DNA of 64,000 nt from Rotaria sp. Silwood1 (GCA_905250075.1 CAJNOP010000010.1:992001-1056000); one strand, 5' to 3'; numbered from the stretch's first letter, positions 49,546-61,969 are shown. A program made the numbers and translations. Notes: a model not told the origin generated them from the sequence alone.

Positions 49546-52170
49546 TTATGTATTTCCTGCACTAAGAATTTTAAAGAATCGAACAAATTTTGCCACAAAA
49601 AAATTTATGACAAAATACCAAAGATTTCTTGCTGTGGGTCGTTTTGATATAAATATTCTCCATAAAAGAACAAGAATAATTGTATTAAATGCCCAACGTA
49701 TATTTCTTAAATTATTTAAATGTCTTTGTGCACCATTTAAACATTTCATATCTTCATTTAAAACATAACGTTTTGTACCAATTAAATATGATTCAATATA
49801 TGTTGGCCAATGTAAAGCACGTATATCAAAATTAAATTCATTAATATTATTTGTTTCACTAACTAATTGTCTTAAAGAATTTAAACTATCATATGAACAT
49901 TGAATTTCACCACGAATAATAAATGATTCAAGACCAAGAAGTATTCGATGTAAATTTTTATATAAATTAACAACATGTGCTTTTCGTCCTATTAAACGTA
50001 AACCAATATCAGCTAAATAGGCTGGAATAAGATGTGAAAAAAATACATATGAATCATGTATTAAACTATGACTTGTTACAGATAAATTTGGGCGACGAAA
50101 TGCATGTTCATATGGGATACGTTTTGAATATTCAATAAAATAATTACTCATTTCTTGCCAATGAAATGGATTAAGACCACTTGATGTACAGTGATAAATG
50201 GTTAAATTTTGTTTTTTTTCTTCAAAACATTTTTCCCATGATGCAGCAATTAATAAATTAACAGGTATATCAACTGGCACAATATCAAGTATATCATGTG
50301 AATCACCTTTCATCGAACGTAAATAACCACGACCAGCAGCAGCAAATAATTCACTTGGTCCATTCGATTTTTCAACCCAACCAGGATATGGTTCTTTCCA
50401 TGCTGCACCTATTATTGAAACTCGAATAATTGATATTGGTGGTAAACTATTTTGTTCTCCTGATAAAACTGTTTCAGCAAGCCAATGTGAAAATGCAAAT
50501 GCATTAGGTTTTGGACCGATTAATTTTGGTGTAGCTAATGCAACCATTTCTTTATCCATCCAATCAAGAGCATCGACTAATTTTTGTGGTTCAATTGGAC
50601 ATGGATATACACATTCATCAATAAATGGACAATCTAAATAAAATATTGTTTTATAGTATTAAAAAAACACATATATGAGTTTTTCAAACATGTTTCTGAG
50701 AAATTTTCGTTTTCGGATAATTTATATATTCAATGAGTTCTGCAGGATAGTCCGCAAGTAGAGCCTATTCGATTGGTTCTGGATCCAGATCTGAAATTTT
50801 TGAATTCGAGAAATTCTAGTCGTTTGAGATAATCTATACAATGCGCTAGTAACTGAATACAAAAAACCGGAAAAAAGTATCTCGTATCTTCGGGGCAACT
50901 ATCCACTGCCGATAATAAAATTTCATCGAGAGTATAGAAGTACGTGTCGACCGCGTCCGGATCCGGTTTCTAAAAATGTGCAATAAATCGGGTCTGAAAA
51001 TATTGAACCTGACGAGCTCTATCCATAATTATCTGTAAGATAAAAAATTTGAATATCTCCGTTCTATCGCCTTCTACGAGGCAGAGAATGGATTGTTTTA
51101 GGTTTTTTTAAATTTAAACCAAATCAATCCTGTCTATGTTATGAAGTTAATTTTATATTCCATGATAGAGAAGACTTCAGATTTTTTTTCTGTAATAACT
51201 TTTTGACCTTACAGATCATGACATGAATCTAAAATTTCGATGCCTCTATAAAAACGAGCACTAACAAGAGTAATCAAAGTAACTCTTGCTTCCAGTTTAT
51301 TGCACCTAAGAAACACAAATATTTGTATCGTTAGCAAGAGAAAAATAAAACAATTACGTTGTACATAATGAAACACATGAACGAATATTAAGAGCATCTT
51401 CAACATTATAAAATATAGAAAGTCATTATTGAAATTAATGATAGTACTTCAAAACAATATTTATAAATGTTATTTTTGTCGAAAAAACTCTAGATTCTTC
51501 TTTATCATGGACAACAAATTCATCTCATACAGTGAAACAGAGCGAAAATATTCAATTTTTTTTGTCAAGGTCCTTATGAAACATTCTGTATTTTTATAAC
51601 ATTTTGCATCGATATCAAAGAAGAATATTTACCTATATTCGCATAAATAGATGACAAGTAAACGATTGATTTTAATTGTGTACATGTTTTTAAAAAAGTT
51701 AAAATACTTTTTAAGTCCATAACATTGGTTTGAATCATATCTTTAAGATTTTGTTCTTCAAAATCTACGGAATTATTTGCAATGTAAAAACATAAATCAA
51801 TACTATTTTGTAAATTTTTCCAAGATATTAATTTTGATTGTTGTTGCTCATTCAAATCTATTTCATTATTTGTTATTGTTGTTGACGATATTAATACATC
51901 AATATCAAATGGAATAATTTTTTCTTGAAATTTAGCATTAATACGTCTTACACGATCGAATAATTTTGTTGTATAGATTTCAGCAAATGTATCCACTGGT
52001 GAAAGTTGATGAGTAACAGTTGTCTTTGTTGGATGTATAGGACAATAGATTTTTTCTATATTTGGACATGATCGTAGCAATTTTTCAAGTAAAACTTTTC
52101 CAGGAAATGTTGTTGAACCCAAAACTAAGATATTTTTTCCTTCATAAAAATCGGAAATATTCGATAACAT
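49546..52170 (-). CDS. Fatty acyl-CoA reductase family protein with altered active site
   Basis: Two exons, 51633-52170 and 49546-50633 (intron about 1 kb); 541 residues, near the 515 of human FAR1. It has an N-terminal Rossmann fold (KVLLEKLLRSCPNIEKIYCP), the VYLSSIYANID strand, ISIIRVSIIGAAWKEPYPGW, the DILDIVPVDIPVNLLIAASW segment, and a C-terminal FAR_C domain (IPAYLADIGLRLIGRK, NFDIRALHWPTYIESYLIGT) ending in two hydrophobic stretches as in peroxisomal or ER FARs. FARs reduce acyl-CoA to fatty alcohol for ether lipids and waxes. Here the catalytic YxxxK is F225-A-F-S-H229 (PNAFAFSHWLAE where the family has PNTYTYTKALAE), and the second glycine of the nucleotide motif is Thr21 (LGSTTFPGK). 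The fold and frame are otherwise intact, so this looks like a maintained but probably inactive or repurposed paralogue. Confidence 0.88.
50634..51632. other. FAR-like intron carrying a MITE
   Basis: A split Asp codon (G|AT) joins IYANI to CPFIDECVYP. The intron holds the element at 50757-51023; the rest is AT-rich and unremarkable. Confidence 0.75.
50757..51023. mobile_element. TAGAGCTCGTC-family MITE in the FAR-like intron
   Basis: The left end TAGAGCCTATTCGATTGG is degenerate. The right end GAACCTGACGAGCTCTA matches, in inverse, the start of the element at 53379, including the following TTCARYAYTTTCAGACC block. About 270 bp, no open frame. Confidence 0.55.
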
Positions 52171-53378
52171 GATATTTATTCAATGGATTCAATGCAATCT
52201 AAAATAAAAATATTGTTCAATTAATTTTTCTAGTATATAAGTGTTAAAACAAAATTTGTCTATTGAAAAAACAATATTTACTGTGAATCAAGATATAGTA
52301 AAAGACGAAGATATTAAGACTTTTTTTCGTTGTTCTAAAATGTTTTTTTTTGTTTTCTAGTCTTTTTCCTTCCTCTGTCACTACCACCCACACAAAAAAT
52401 TGTTTTTATTATCGTCATATTTTACTGTTCTGTGGCAAGTTCTCGGTTGTGAATGATGCTATTTTCTACCATTGGTCTCTCAATCATTCCTTCGCGTTTA
52501 TCGGTACTGTCACTGTTGATTCGCAATCGTATGAAGTTGATTCAACCACTAGCAATGAAAGAAAAAGAGAAGAAAAAAATGGTAAATGTAATCCATCGAA
52601 CAGCACCATGAATGATCTCATATTTATTTCATGACGTTTTTTTTTGCTTATTAGAAGTAACAAAGATAAACACAAATATATTACTAATTTTCATCACTGA
52701 AACAATTAAACATAGCAGACAAATAATAAATAAGAATGCATTTTTCATTTATTAATAGTTAAAATACAATAAACTCTACTAATTTTTGACATTTTCTAAT
52801 CGAGGATATTGTTTTCGATTGTCATTTATTAAATATTTCACTTCAGATTAAAGGTCACAATCAGTTAGAAGAAAAAATCCTTGAGTCTTTTTTAATAGAG
52901 CTAAAATAAAAAAATATTTTCTTCTATGATGAGTTTTAATAAAATCGAGAATTTACAGTTTTTTTTTCTATTAAATAGCTAAAAAATTTATATAAATCCA
53001 AAATTATATTTTGTAATGGACAATGACAATGATAAACATGATCTATTTCGGGTTTTTCTTATGTTACTATCCAATTAATAACAACTTGATTTTCTCAAGA
53101 TAACGAACGGAAGACAGTTGTCTTCATAGGAGATACTATATTCGAAGATGAGAGACGATGACATTGTAGTCGACAAGCTTTTCCCTATAAGAATTGATTC
53201 ATTTTCCAAAAGAAAACTACACATCAATGATTATGGAAATGCGTTCAACTTTTCCACTACTGTGAGCACATTAGAAGATAATATGTTACATCATTTTTGA
53301 CTTTTTTCCTTCTTATATCATAAGTATGGTTAGACAATTATAATTATTATGGCAAATATGTGTCGATAACCAGTAGAG

Positions 53379-53611
53379 CTCGTCGAGTTCAACACTTTCA
53401 GACCTAAATCTAGTCGAAACGTACTTTGATACTCTAAATGAAACTTTCTAATCGGAATATGATAGTCGCCCTGAAAATACGAAGTACTTTTCTTCGACTT
53501 TTTGTACTTAATGATCTGCGTATCTTAAACATTTCTTTAGCGACTAGAGCTCATCAGCTGTAAAACTTCCAGATCCAGTCAGATCTGAGATCAATCTGAC
53601 GAGCTCTACTA
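53379..53611. mobile_element. TAGAGCTCGTC-family MITE
   Basis: The left tip AGTAGAGCTCGTC (just before and at 53379) and right tip GACGAGCTCTACT are perfect 13-bp inverted repeats. About 233 bp, no coding frame. A relative lies in the FAR-like intron at 50757-51023. Confidence 0.65.
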
Positions 53612-54686
53612 ACCAAGGTTGTCCCGAGTAGAGAAGATCTCTCCGACTTAAAAAATTTTCGTTTTTCTCAGCAACACTGAACGGTTTTCCTCGGTTTTTT
53701 TGCTCACCAATACCCACAACAAGATTCTCGCCAAATCTTGATGACTTCGGCAAACCTCTGCCTCTACCATATATCTAATAATATTCAGTTAATCAGTTGT
53801 ATAATATTGTAACGAACAGATGACAAATATCCCATGTTTCTTGTAGCCGCAATAAGAATATGCTGTTCGCAATATCTTCATGTTCCATTTATTATAATAG
53901 TCTTTGACATATCGCCGTTGTTTTTCTTAGGTATTAAATTATAATATCAATAATCTTCACTTGTCAATAAATATGATTCTTGCTTTAGTCTCTATTAGAA
54001 CTAAGCTATTTTGATCCTTGATAAACTGTCCTTGATTAACCCGTTAACGGGCGATGAGACAAATGCATCTTACTTTTTTGCTTCTCGATAGCAGAACTAT
54101 AATAAACTAGAAGAAATAATTCGTTTATAAAGAAGGATGATACTGGATAGATGGAGTTAATTTCTGACAAGTACTTCTTTTTAAATTTGATTTATCATTA
54201 CACTGTCCTTTTTATAATAGTGGCTTCGTTGTTTATGTTGTATAGCATGTGATTGTTGTGTCATCTCTTTCATACAAAATGAACGCATAATAATGCAATA
54301 TATTTTAAGTAAAACAGATGAACAGATCAATAATGCTGGCATGGCACGTACACAGTATTCTAGTATTGTTGACCTGATCATCGTGTATGAGAATCTAGAG
54401 CACGAACTATCTGACTCCATATATCAGAACTTGGCCATCTGAAATTCATTTGTTAGAGGATTCATTATCCTCACTTAGATATTGTTGATAGTCTATGTGC
54501 TTGATAGAAATGTTCTGAAGAAAAGACATGTTTTGTATGACAATGCATCGAGCAAAAAGATTCTGTTTTTTTATTGTTGAAATATGATTTTTATGTAACA
54601 TAAATGACACTCAAATTCAAACATACAGCGATAAATATATTGACTTTTTGCATATAGGTTTCATTTTTATATGAAATACATCTAAC

Positions 54687-54867
54687 CAGTGGCGTACGCA
54701 GAAATTTTTCAACGGGGGGGCCCAACTTCGTAGGGGGGGCCGGCCATGGCACAAAAAATTTTTTATCACGTGAAAATATTTTTTCCTGTACCCCCTCCAG
54801 GACTTTTTCGTCTCAAGGGGGGCCCGGGCCCCCCCGCCCCCCCCCCCCCCCCCTGCGTACGCCACTG
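54687..54867. mobile_element. hAT-type MITE, 181 bp, with 8-bp target duplication
   Basis: The left end CAGTGGCGTACGCAG and right end CTGCGTACGCCACTG are perfect 15-bp terminal inverted repeats. The 8-bp direct repeat CATCTAAC flanks the element exactly (54679-54686 and 54868-54875). An 8-bp duplication is the signature of hAT transposons. The interior is strikingly G/C-rich, with G and C homopolymer runs, against an AT-rich background. No transposase. Confidence 0.92.
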
Positions 54868-55730
54868 CATCTAACATAAACGAAAGGAAATTTTATTGAA
54901 AGACAGTTGATTTCACATCATATTTAGTAAACTATCAAGATGAATGATGTTTATATGACTTTGTAGCACATACTAACGATCAATAGATCATCAAATTCAT
55001 TTTCACCTTAAATATGTTATTTTAAATTAATAAATAAATGTTGATTTTCTATCTAGAGATGAATATAGATACTTATTGATGTAGGTCATAAGTACCAGGA
55101 CAACTCAATTAATTTCCTGTGAATGATTTTCTGTGTCTTTTTAACTCCCTTCTGCATCAATCGTGTCAGGTAATAAAATATTCATAGGATTTTTTTAATC
55201 ATCTTAATATAATACAGAATGTGCTGCATAGTGGAAACTATGACATATTACAATTTTGTTCTCGAAATGTTTGCACAATCGGGTCATGTTTATGCTTGAT
55301 TGATTTCATTGAATTAGATTGACTTGACTAGAAATAAATCATCATATTTATTATTGTTATTCATATGCAGATGGATATTGGAAGGAATAATGAAATCATA
55401 AATGTAGAAATAAACAAAAGTTTTATTATAGATTTAAATATATGAATTCGAGAATGTAAACTTAGTTGTTAAAAGATAATCAATACATTTAGAAAATGTT
55501 AAACGTTCTAGATAAATATCAGTATCAACTATTATTATTGAAACATTTTATTCAACCAAACTTATGAAGAAGTTATTTTGACTTTATTTAGTTAGCGGAA
55601 CAAAAAGTTATAAAACAAAAAATATAACAGAAATTGAACGCAAACGACACGATGCATATTTCTCTTTTGTTCTTTTACAGCCATTGTCAGTGTATGCTAT
55701 TATCTTATAAGAAGGAGTGAAGTACTCTAT

Positions 55731-58700
55731 TTAGTTTTCTTCATCATCATCATTATTATTATTATTATCATCGTCGTCTAAATCTTGAAGAGCTAAATCA
55801 ATATCTTCTTCATATTCTAAGTCACTTGGTTGTTTAGTTTTTCTTGCATGTCCCGTCTTATGTTCCTTGTTGGGTTTTTTTTCATCGATTTTCATTTCAT
55901 TCAATTGTTTCCAAACATCTTCTTCACCACTTTTATCAATCATTTTTATCATAAAATCATCTACATTATTAGTTTCTCGAAGAAATTTTGACCAAAGCAT
56001 TGGATATTCATCAGCAACATTATTTCGTGTAATTACTTTCTTTTTAGCTCCTTCTGCTAACCATTTAAGAAATTGTCCAGCTAACATTTTCCATTGATCA
56101 AGTATTTCATTTGAAAATCTTAACCATTTTTGTATAGCATTTAAACGACGACTAGTTCTATCTATTGTGTCAGATAAATCTAATTTATGATTTTTTTCCC
56201 ATCCAGCTAACATTGGACGAGCTTTTTCACGTATAGCACGAAGTATAACATACCATATGGTTTTCTTTTTTAATAAACCAATAACTTGATCATTTTTATT
56301 TAGAAAATAAAGAACACTACCTAAAGAAAAGAAAAAAAAAACAGAAATTTTAAAGAAATTCTTTTTGTTCATATTGATTATTTTCTAACCTTCACATTCA
56401 TGACGATATTTAATTGATGTTAAATATTCATTAAGAAGATTTGGTTGATTTTCAATAATATCATAATCTGTTGTTGATAAATGTAAACAACGGGCTATTT
56501 CAATAGCATAATCAGGTGGTAAGGCACATAGATTAGTAACAATTTGTTCAAAATCTTGCGGTACTTGTGAAAATGTTATAAATTTTAATTGTGAACCATT
56601 ATTTTCATTTTTTAGATAAGATAAATTAACAATATGTTGATGTGAATAATTAAGTATTTCAAAAACAGCTGTATAACGTGTTAATGATAAAAAATTTAAT
56701 AACATTGAACCTTTATCAGGCATAGATGATAATACATCAAGAATTGTATGACAAAATGAACTTGCATAATTATATGTTGATTCATTACCATACATTGAAA
56801 TATCAGAATGTGTACGAAAACATAAATGAACATTTTTTGAACCAGCAATTAACATTAAACGATTATCTGGTGGAAGAGCTATACATGATAAATGACATGC
56901 TTCACCTATTTCAATAAAATGATAATTTAACAATAAATAAAACAAGAAGTTGAAGTTTTACCATTAATCTTTCTTGTACAGATTATTTGAGATGCTGTTT
57001 GAGGATGTTCAAGAAAATAACGAAGCCATCCTTGATTATCATCTTCTCGATCATCATCATCACTTTAAAAAAAAATAATAAAATTTAACTCTATTTTGAA
57101 TACATAGAACCGGTCGGTATACTAGTAAACGTTGATCCACCATTAATTCGATCGATATTGGTTGCATCTCTGTAGTTACTCAATTGGTTGAAGGATATGT
57201 ACTTTGACGGCAAAATACAATTGTCTTCATTCATTTTTTATATAAGTTGACTCGTTTAAGCTCAACAATGATTTCTAACGAGCCCAGAAAAACAGATAGG
57301 ATATACAAGTATCCAATAAATTTAGGTCGGTCGGTATCGGGTTCGTCTAGGCTATTCATAAACACATTTAGGTGATTTTGATTCAACCAAAAAATAACGG
57401 CTCCTTTAAAAAAATCTAACTTCCACGGAATATATGAGATATTAATGAAACTCTCTATAGATATTCACCTCATAGAAGTATATTAATAAAAAATAATTTT
57501 CGTGTTCATAAATCATTATCGTTCAGAAGATTTTCTGTGGCTAAGCTGCAGAGCTCGGTATTTTCTAGATGATTGAAACTTCAAAAACCTAGAATGTCTA
57601 AGCATGGCATTCTGGAAAACTCACGATGTATCTAGCGTTGACGATTAATAAGAAAATTCTTTTTCTTCGTCTGAAGGACTATGCATATATCTATCGATGA
57701 AACAAACCATAGCTCTCTAGGAAGAATAATATTCAGAAAAATGCAAAAGAAATTTTTCTTTGACATAGTCTTCTTATTCTTACTTAAAATGCGGGTGAAC
57801 CATCAATATACAACATGTTAGTCAAAGCACTTATTTGTGCACATTAAACTGTCCTCATACGAGATACATACAGATAGATGATACTACCTACTATTGCTTT
57901 TGTATGTGTTATACTATACAACAATATACTGAACATAGAAGAAAAAACAAATTGATTTTTTAAATTCATCTGTTGTCTGACAGTTGTTTTAAAGACTGAT
58001 AATGATGGTTAATTTTTACCAGTAACTCATAAGGAATATGGTACTTTCATTTGTATAAAACATCTATTTTGAGAGTGTGTGAGGCATGCATGAAGTCTGT
58101 CGAGCCTAAGATTTTCATACTCGGGCTTGACTACTCTAGGATCAACCTGGCAGACTATTAATGTGAATTTGAATAAAGAGAAAACCAACACTCACATACT
58201 CTAGTCATTGGACATCAGTCTACAAAAGAAATATTACTCATTGCTCTAAACATCATTATTTGTTTAGATAATCTCAAATATCATTCATAAAACATCAAAA
58301 ACTTCCGAGGATCAGACCCATTTTTTTGGAACTCGTACATTAGACAACTCAGGCAACATACTCGGATGTTTATCTCAGAAAGCATTTTTTTAGCAAAATT
58401 TCGTTTTCTATGATTGAGAAAGACGCTTAAAAATAAAGGTTCTTTTGTAGATTATAATTTTGAAAATTTAGTTCTTGAAATATCATTAGCATTTAAACGA
58501 TCAGCAATATCTCTAGTTAATTCTTACCCAAGACCGCCACTAAATTTTCGTAATGCAAAAAGACCAAAATCTAGACGTGGATGTGCCTCATCTTTTAATT
58601 TACATTGAATTAGAGTACATCCACGTGGTAAACGTTGTCGTAATTGTTCATCGCGATCATATAACTTATCATCTGGACCTCGACAAGAAATTCGAACATC

Positions 58701-59036
58701 AATAAGTTCACCTTCGTTAATCTTCGGTCCTATATAACATACAGAAATTAGTGATAAAACGTATACTTATTTATTACCTAAAATCGATGATTGTATTGTT
58801 TTTGATCCAGCTTTAATATTTTTACCTCTTGAACGTATCCATTGCATGTAACTGTTAACAGCTGGTGTTGAACGTGCTAGTTCTCGATGAGAATTTGCAA
58901 CACGTTCATTAAGTAATTGTAACCAATGATCATTTTGACTATTTCGTTTTATTTGAATATTTTCTTTTAAATAATTACTTATGGTATCCCATGAAATAAT
59001 ATCAAAATTTAATGAATTATCTTTAGAATAAGCCAT
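55731..59036 (-). CDS. T4-like RNA ligase / covalent nucleotidyltransferase
   Basis: Five exons: 58778-59036, 58528-58729, 56962-57062, 56390-56905, 55731-56320; 555 residues, all phases consistent. Ligase-type motifs occur in order. Motif I is TRKINGE with candidate nucleophile Lys185 (KxNG, split by an intron), followed by IAGSKNVHLCF. Motif III is TAVFEILNYSHQHIV (Phe269-Glu270). Motif IV is ECEGSVLYF (Glu359-Gly360). Motif V is GLLKKKTIWYVILRAIREK (Lys377-Lys379). This set resembles the T4 Rnl1-like branch: the enzyme would take AMP from ATP onto Lys185 and seal RNA (or nicked) ends. The N-terminal 150 residues are a separate module I do not recognise. The C-terminus is helical and ends in a Lys/Asp-rich acidic tail (DLDDDDNNNNNDDDEEN). 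Activity and exact substrate are inference. Such ligases are not standard animal housekeeping genes, so transfer from a virus, microbe or protist is possible. Confidence 0.75.
57063..58527. other. RNA-ligase-like intron 2 (1.5 kb), nothing firm
   Basis: Donor CTTGG|GTAAGA and acceptor TTTAAAG|TGATGA restore a Gly codon. Two similar GGTCGGTATA/GGTCGGTATC stretches lie near 57110 and 57333 in direct orientation, but no element boundary is visible. Confidence 0.65.
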
Positions 59037-60615
59037 TTCATAGTATAATTTAATGAAAAAAGAAGAATTTGTTTTTTTTTTATATTAATGTTATTACATC
59101 ATCAAATGAAATATCTATAAAAACAGACAAAAATATGATGAAATCACCTTGATAAATCATAATAAATAAAATTTCATGTTATATGACGTCAGTTTGATTC
59201 GTTCTATAGCAGTTCGTTTTTTGTCATTTTATCCTGAACTTATTTAATAAGATCCAATACGAAAAACAAAACACTGTTGGCATTGTAAGAAACAATAAAG
59301 AGTAGTCTCGATCTTTTTTTGGTCAAATATTGAATTCAGACCGAATCAACGTTGCTTTAATACTATTTTCAATTTTATCAAGTCACACAAAATAAAGATA
59401 AAATTTTTGTGTTTGCTAAGTTACTGCATTGATTACCCACATCTTAAAACACTTAAAATACTTTTATCAAATGTGCTCAGCATTATAAAAATGAATTCGG
59501 TTCATTCGATTAATGTCTGTAAATTTACCTTAACTATCATTTTGCTTATTTAAATATTCTTCATCAAGTTGTTTTTTAAATAAAATAACGTAGATAAATA
59601 TAAAATGAACTTAAAGACCTGCTGTTGATGACTAGGTTTTTTTTTATTTGATTAGATCAATAAAATTGTCTCAGCACTTATCATGGTAAATGTCTAATAA
59701 TCAACAGTAAACTATCACAACGAACAATGTCAAGATCATTCATTGAATTTTCAATCAATAGATTGATATATACAAGTATACAATGAATGAAATACGAGCA
59801 AACTTATTGCTTGATAAACATTTAAAAAATTAGTCGAGTAGTTTTTTTTCTCTTGAATAGTAAAGTCATCTGAATACATTTTGAAAACAGAAAAACATTT
59901 GATGAATTATGTTTCCAAACAATTGAAATAACTTTTATCACTAATATCACACTTAATTCATTATACGACGTAATTTATCATGATTCAACTATATAAAATA
60001 TTAACGACTTTCGTAATATTATTCTTGTTATTCGATTGCTTGATGAAACGATTTGCATTTTTAATAATATTAATTAGAGAAAAAGAATCACCTATCATGT
60101 TTTTTTTCCTATTATCATTAAATACGTATGATTGATTGCATTATTGCATGTGAAAATAATTTTTTCTATACTAATTTGCATGGATTGTGTAAAACAAAAC
60201 GATGCATTAGATTGCTCGATGATATTTTATTAAATTAATTAAACCATTTTATGTAATAGATAAAATATAGATTTAAATGATTTTTGATGTAGATTAGAAA
60301 TTATTAATATTAAAAATATTTCGATTTTCTTTTTTTTTAGAATAAAAATCAAGTTGTTTATTTTATGAAGATATCCAATTGCATTTGATCTTGATAATCA
60401 TTGGTTAGTTGACAAATATCTAATCCTTGTATTTTTCTTTGAAGAGAAGTTAAATTAGGAAAAAAATATTTTAGTGTATAATTTTCTTTCTTTTTAATTT
60501 TACATGTGTGTTCTTCTAGAGATCAGCAACACCGCAGTATCCACATTCTTTGATGTATCCTGTCTGTTAGACCTATTAGTTTATAAGATGTCGTCCCATG
60601 TCGCCACCTTTTTTA

Positions 60616-61440
60616 TAGTGCCGGAGCCAGAGAGGCTCAACTCTCCTCAGAAACCTTTGAGTCCCCTCAAGAAAATTTGTAAAGCATGTATTTTACTCGG
60701 TAATCTGAACTTTGGTAGAAAGTAAAAATGTTGAAAAAAGAAAGTGATACAAATGTCAAACTGTAAAAATGTCGAAAAGTACAAATATCGAAGTATGAAA
60801 ACGTAGAAAGTAAAAATATTGGAGGACAAAAAATATCAAAGCAGATTTAGATTTTTTTAGTAAGTGTATGAAATAAGCAGCAGTTAAATGTAAATGAATT
60901 TATTATTAAATAAGAAATGAATCAAAGACAAGCAAAAAATTCTTCATAAGTCAATTGAACAATTTAATTAAAATTTTTGGTGCATCATTTGTTCTTCGCT
61001 ACGATGTTTAACAGGTATGTATGCTCTTCTCCGAAAAACACTTTGAAAGTATTTCTTTGGCCATGGAGGACGCTCCAAAGGTGAAGGTGGGAGTAAAATG
61101 AGTTGACCTTTTCATGCTTAGTAAACCTGTATAAGAACTAAAGGTCTCGAAACAGTCTAAAGCGTCCCGCGAGTCTTTCGATGAAGTCCTTTTCTGCGAA
61201 GAGCATTACATTCGTTTAACCGAATACAATGCAATTAAAATGAAGTTGCAATAACATCTTTATGGATAATACTTGGAAAGCATATCTTTGAACAATTTTT
61301 GTTTTAGATTTCAACATTTTACCTTTCGACATTTTTCTTTTTACCAAAGTTCAGAGAATCTTTTATTCGCCAAGGGGGGCTCAAAGATCCCTCAGAGGGA
61401 GCTGAGCCCCCCTCAGCTCAAAATCCTGGCTTCGCCACTA
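60616..61440. mobile_element. 825-bp hAT-like nonautonomous element with long inverted ends
   Basis: The left end TAGTGCCGGAGCCAG and the right end (reverse complement TAGTGGCGAAGCCAG) are inverted. Matching continues inward through GGCTCA, CTTTGAG and TCTGAACTTTGG on both sides. Flanks read CCTTTTTTA on the left and CCTTTTTA on the right: an 8-bp duplication with one base of T-run slippage, as expected for hAT. Inside, 60714-61346 repeats the AAAATGTCGAAA units of the element at 621-917, again inverted between the two sides. No transposase. Confidence 0.75.
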
Positions 61441-61758
61441 CCTTTTTAACAACTGCGTCGCAGTTGATATTAAAGAAATAGACTGCTTCACTGCGATGCA
61501 TTTGCGTTCGCATCTACGACGCAGTGAAATGCCTGCTAAAATGTTCATTGTTCTCGCAGTTGCTGAAAAAAATAGCCAATAATAAACAAATATCTTAATT
61601 TTCCAATTCGATGGGTTTTAAACACCCACAATAATGGCTAAATGGAGTATAAAAGCATACTCCTCAAGCATACAAGCTCATTTCTTTCTTTTTCTATTAC
61701 CAAGACACTTCATTTAGTCTCTCAAATTATCAAGGTAAGCATCATGGATACTTTAATA

Positions 61759-61969
61759 AAGTATTTAAAGTAGATATTTTTTCACAAAAGAAGACCTTTT
61801 TAAAGAAAAGAACAATTAATTGTTTTTTGGCAAAATCGAACGGAAAGTTTCGAAAAACCGATTTCGGATTCCTCGACCTCTAACGCTTTTGATCAAACTT
61901 TATAAAAAAAAATCGTTCTTTTCTTAAAAGAGCTCTTCTTTTGTGAAAAAATCTCTACTTTAAATACTT
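61759..61969. mobile_element. Foldback element with 55-bp near-perfect arms
   Basis: The left arm 61759-61813 and right arm 61915-61969 are inverse copies (AAGTATTTAAAGTAG, TTTTTTCACAAAAGAAGA and AGAAAAGAAC blocks), with few mismatches and a spacer of about 100 bp. It abuts the telomere-like block that starts at 61971. Confidence 0.75.

Larger units (their letters stand above)
52171..55730. other. Intergenic region between FAR-like and RNA-ligase-like genes
   Basis: No gene supported. Contains a 230-bp TIR element (53379-53611) and a hAT-type MITE (54687-54867). The open frame 52350-52634 sits just upstream of the FAR-like start and shows no recognisable protein features. Confidence 0.65.

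Noticed and set aside
52350..52634. Plus-strand 94-codon frame just upstream of the FAR-like gene
   Set aside because: No domain, biased AT-rich composition, and it overlaps the likely promoter of the divergent FAR-like gene.
54617..54877. 86-codon minus-strand frame with a Gly run
   Set aside because: It is a translation of the G/C runs of the hAT MITE, not a gene.
60504..60725. 73-codon plus-strand frame
   Set aside because: Its 3' half is inside the left arm of the 825-bp hAT-like element.
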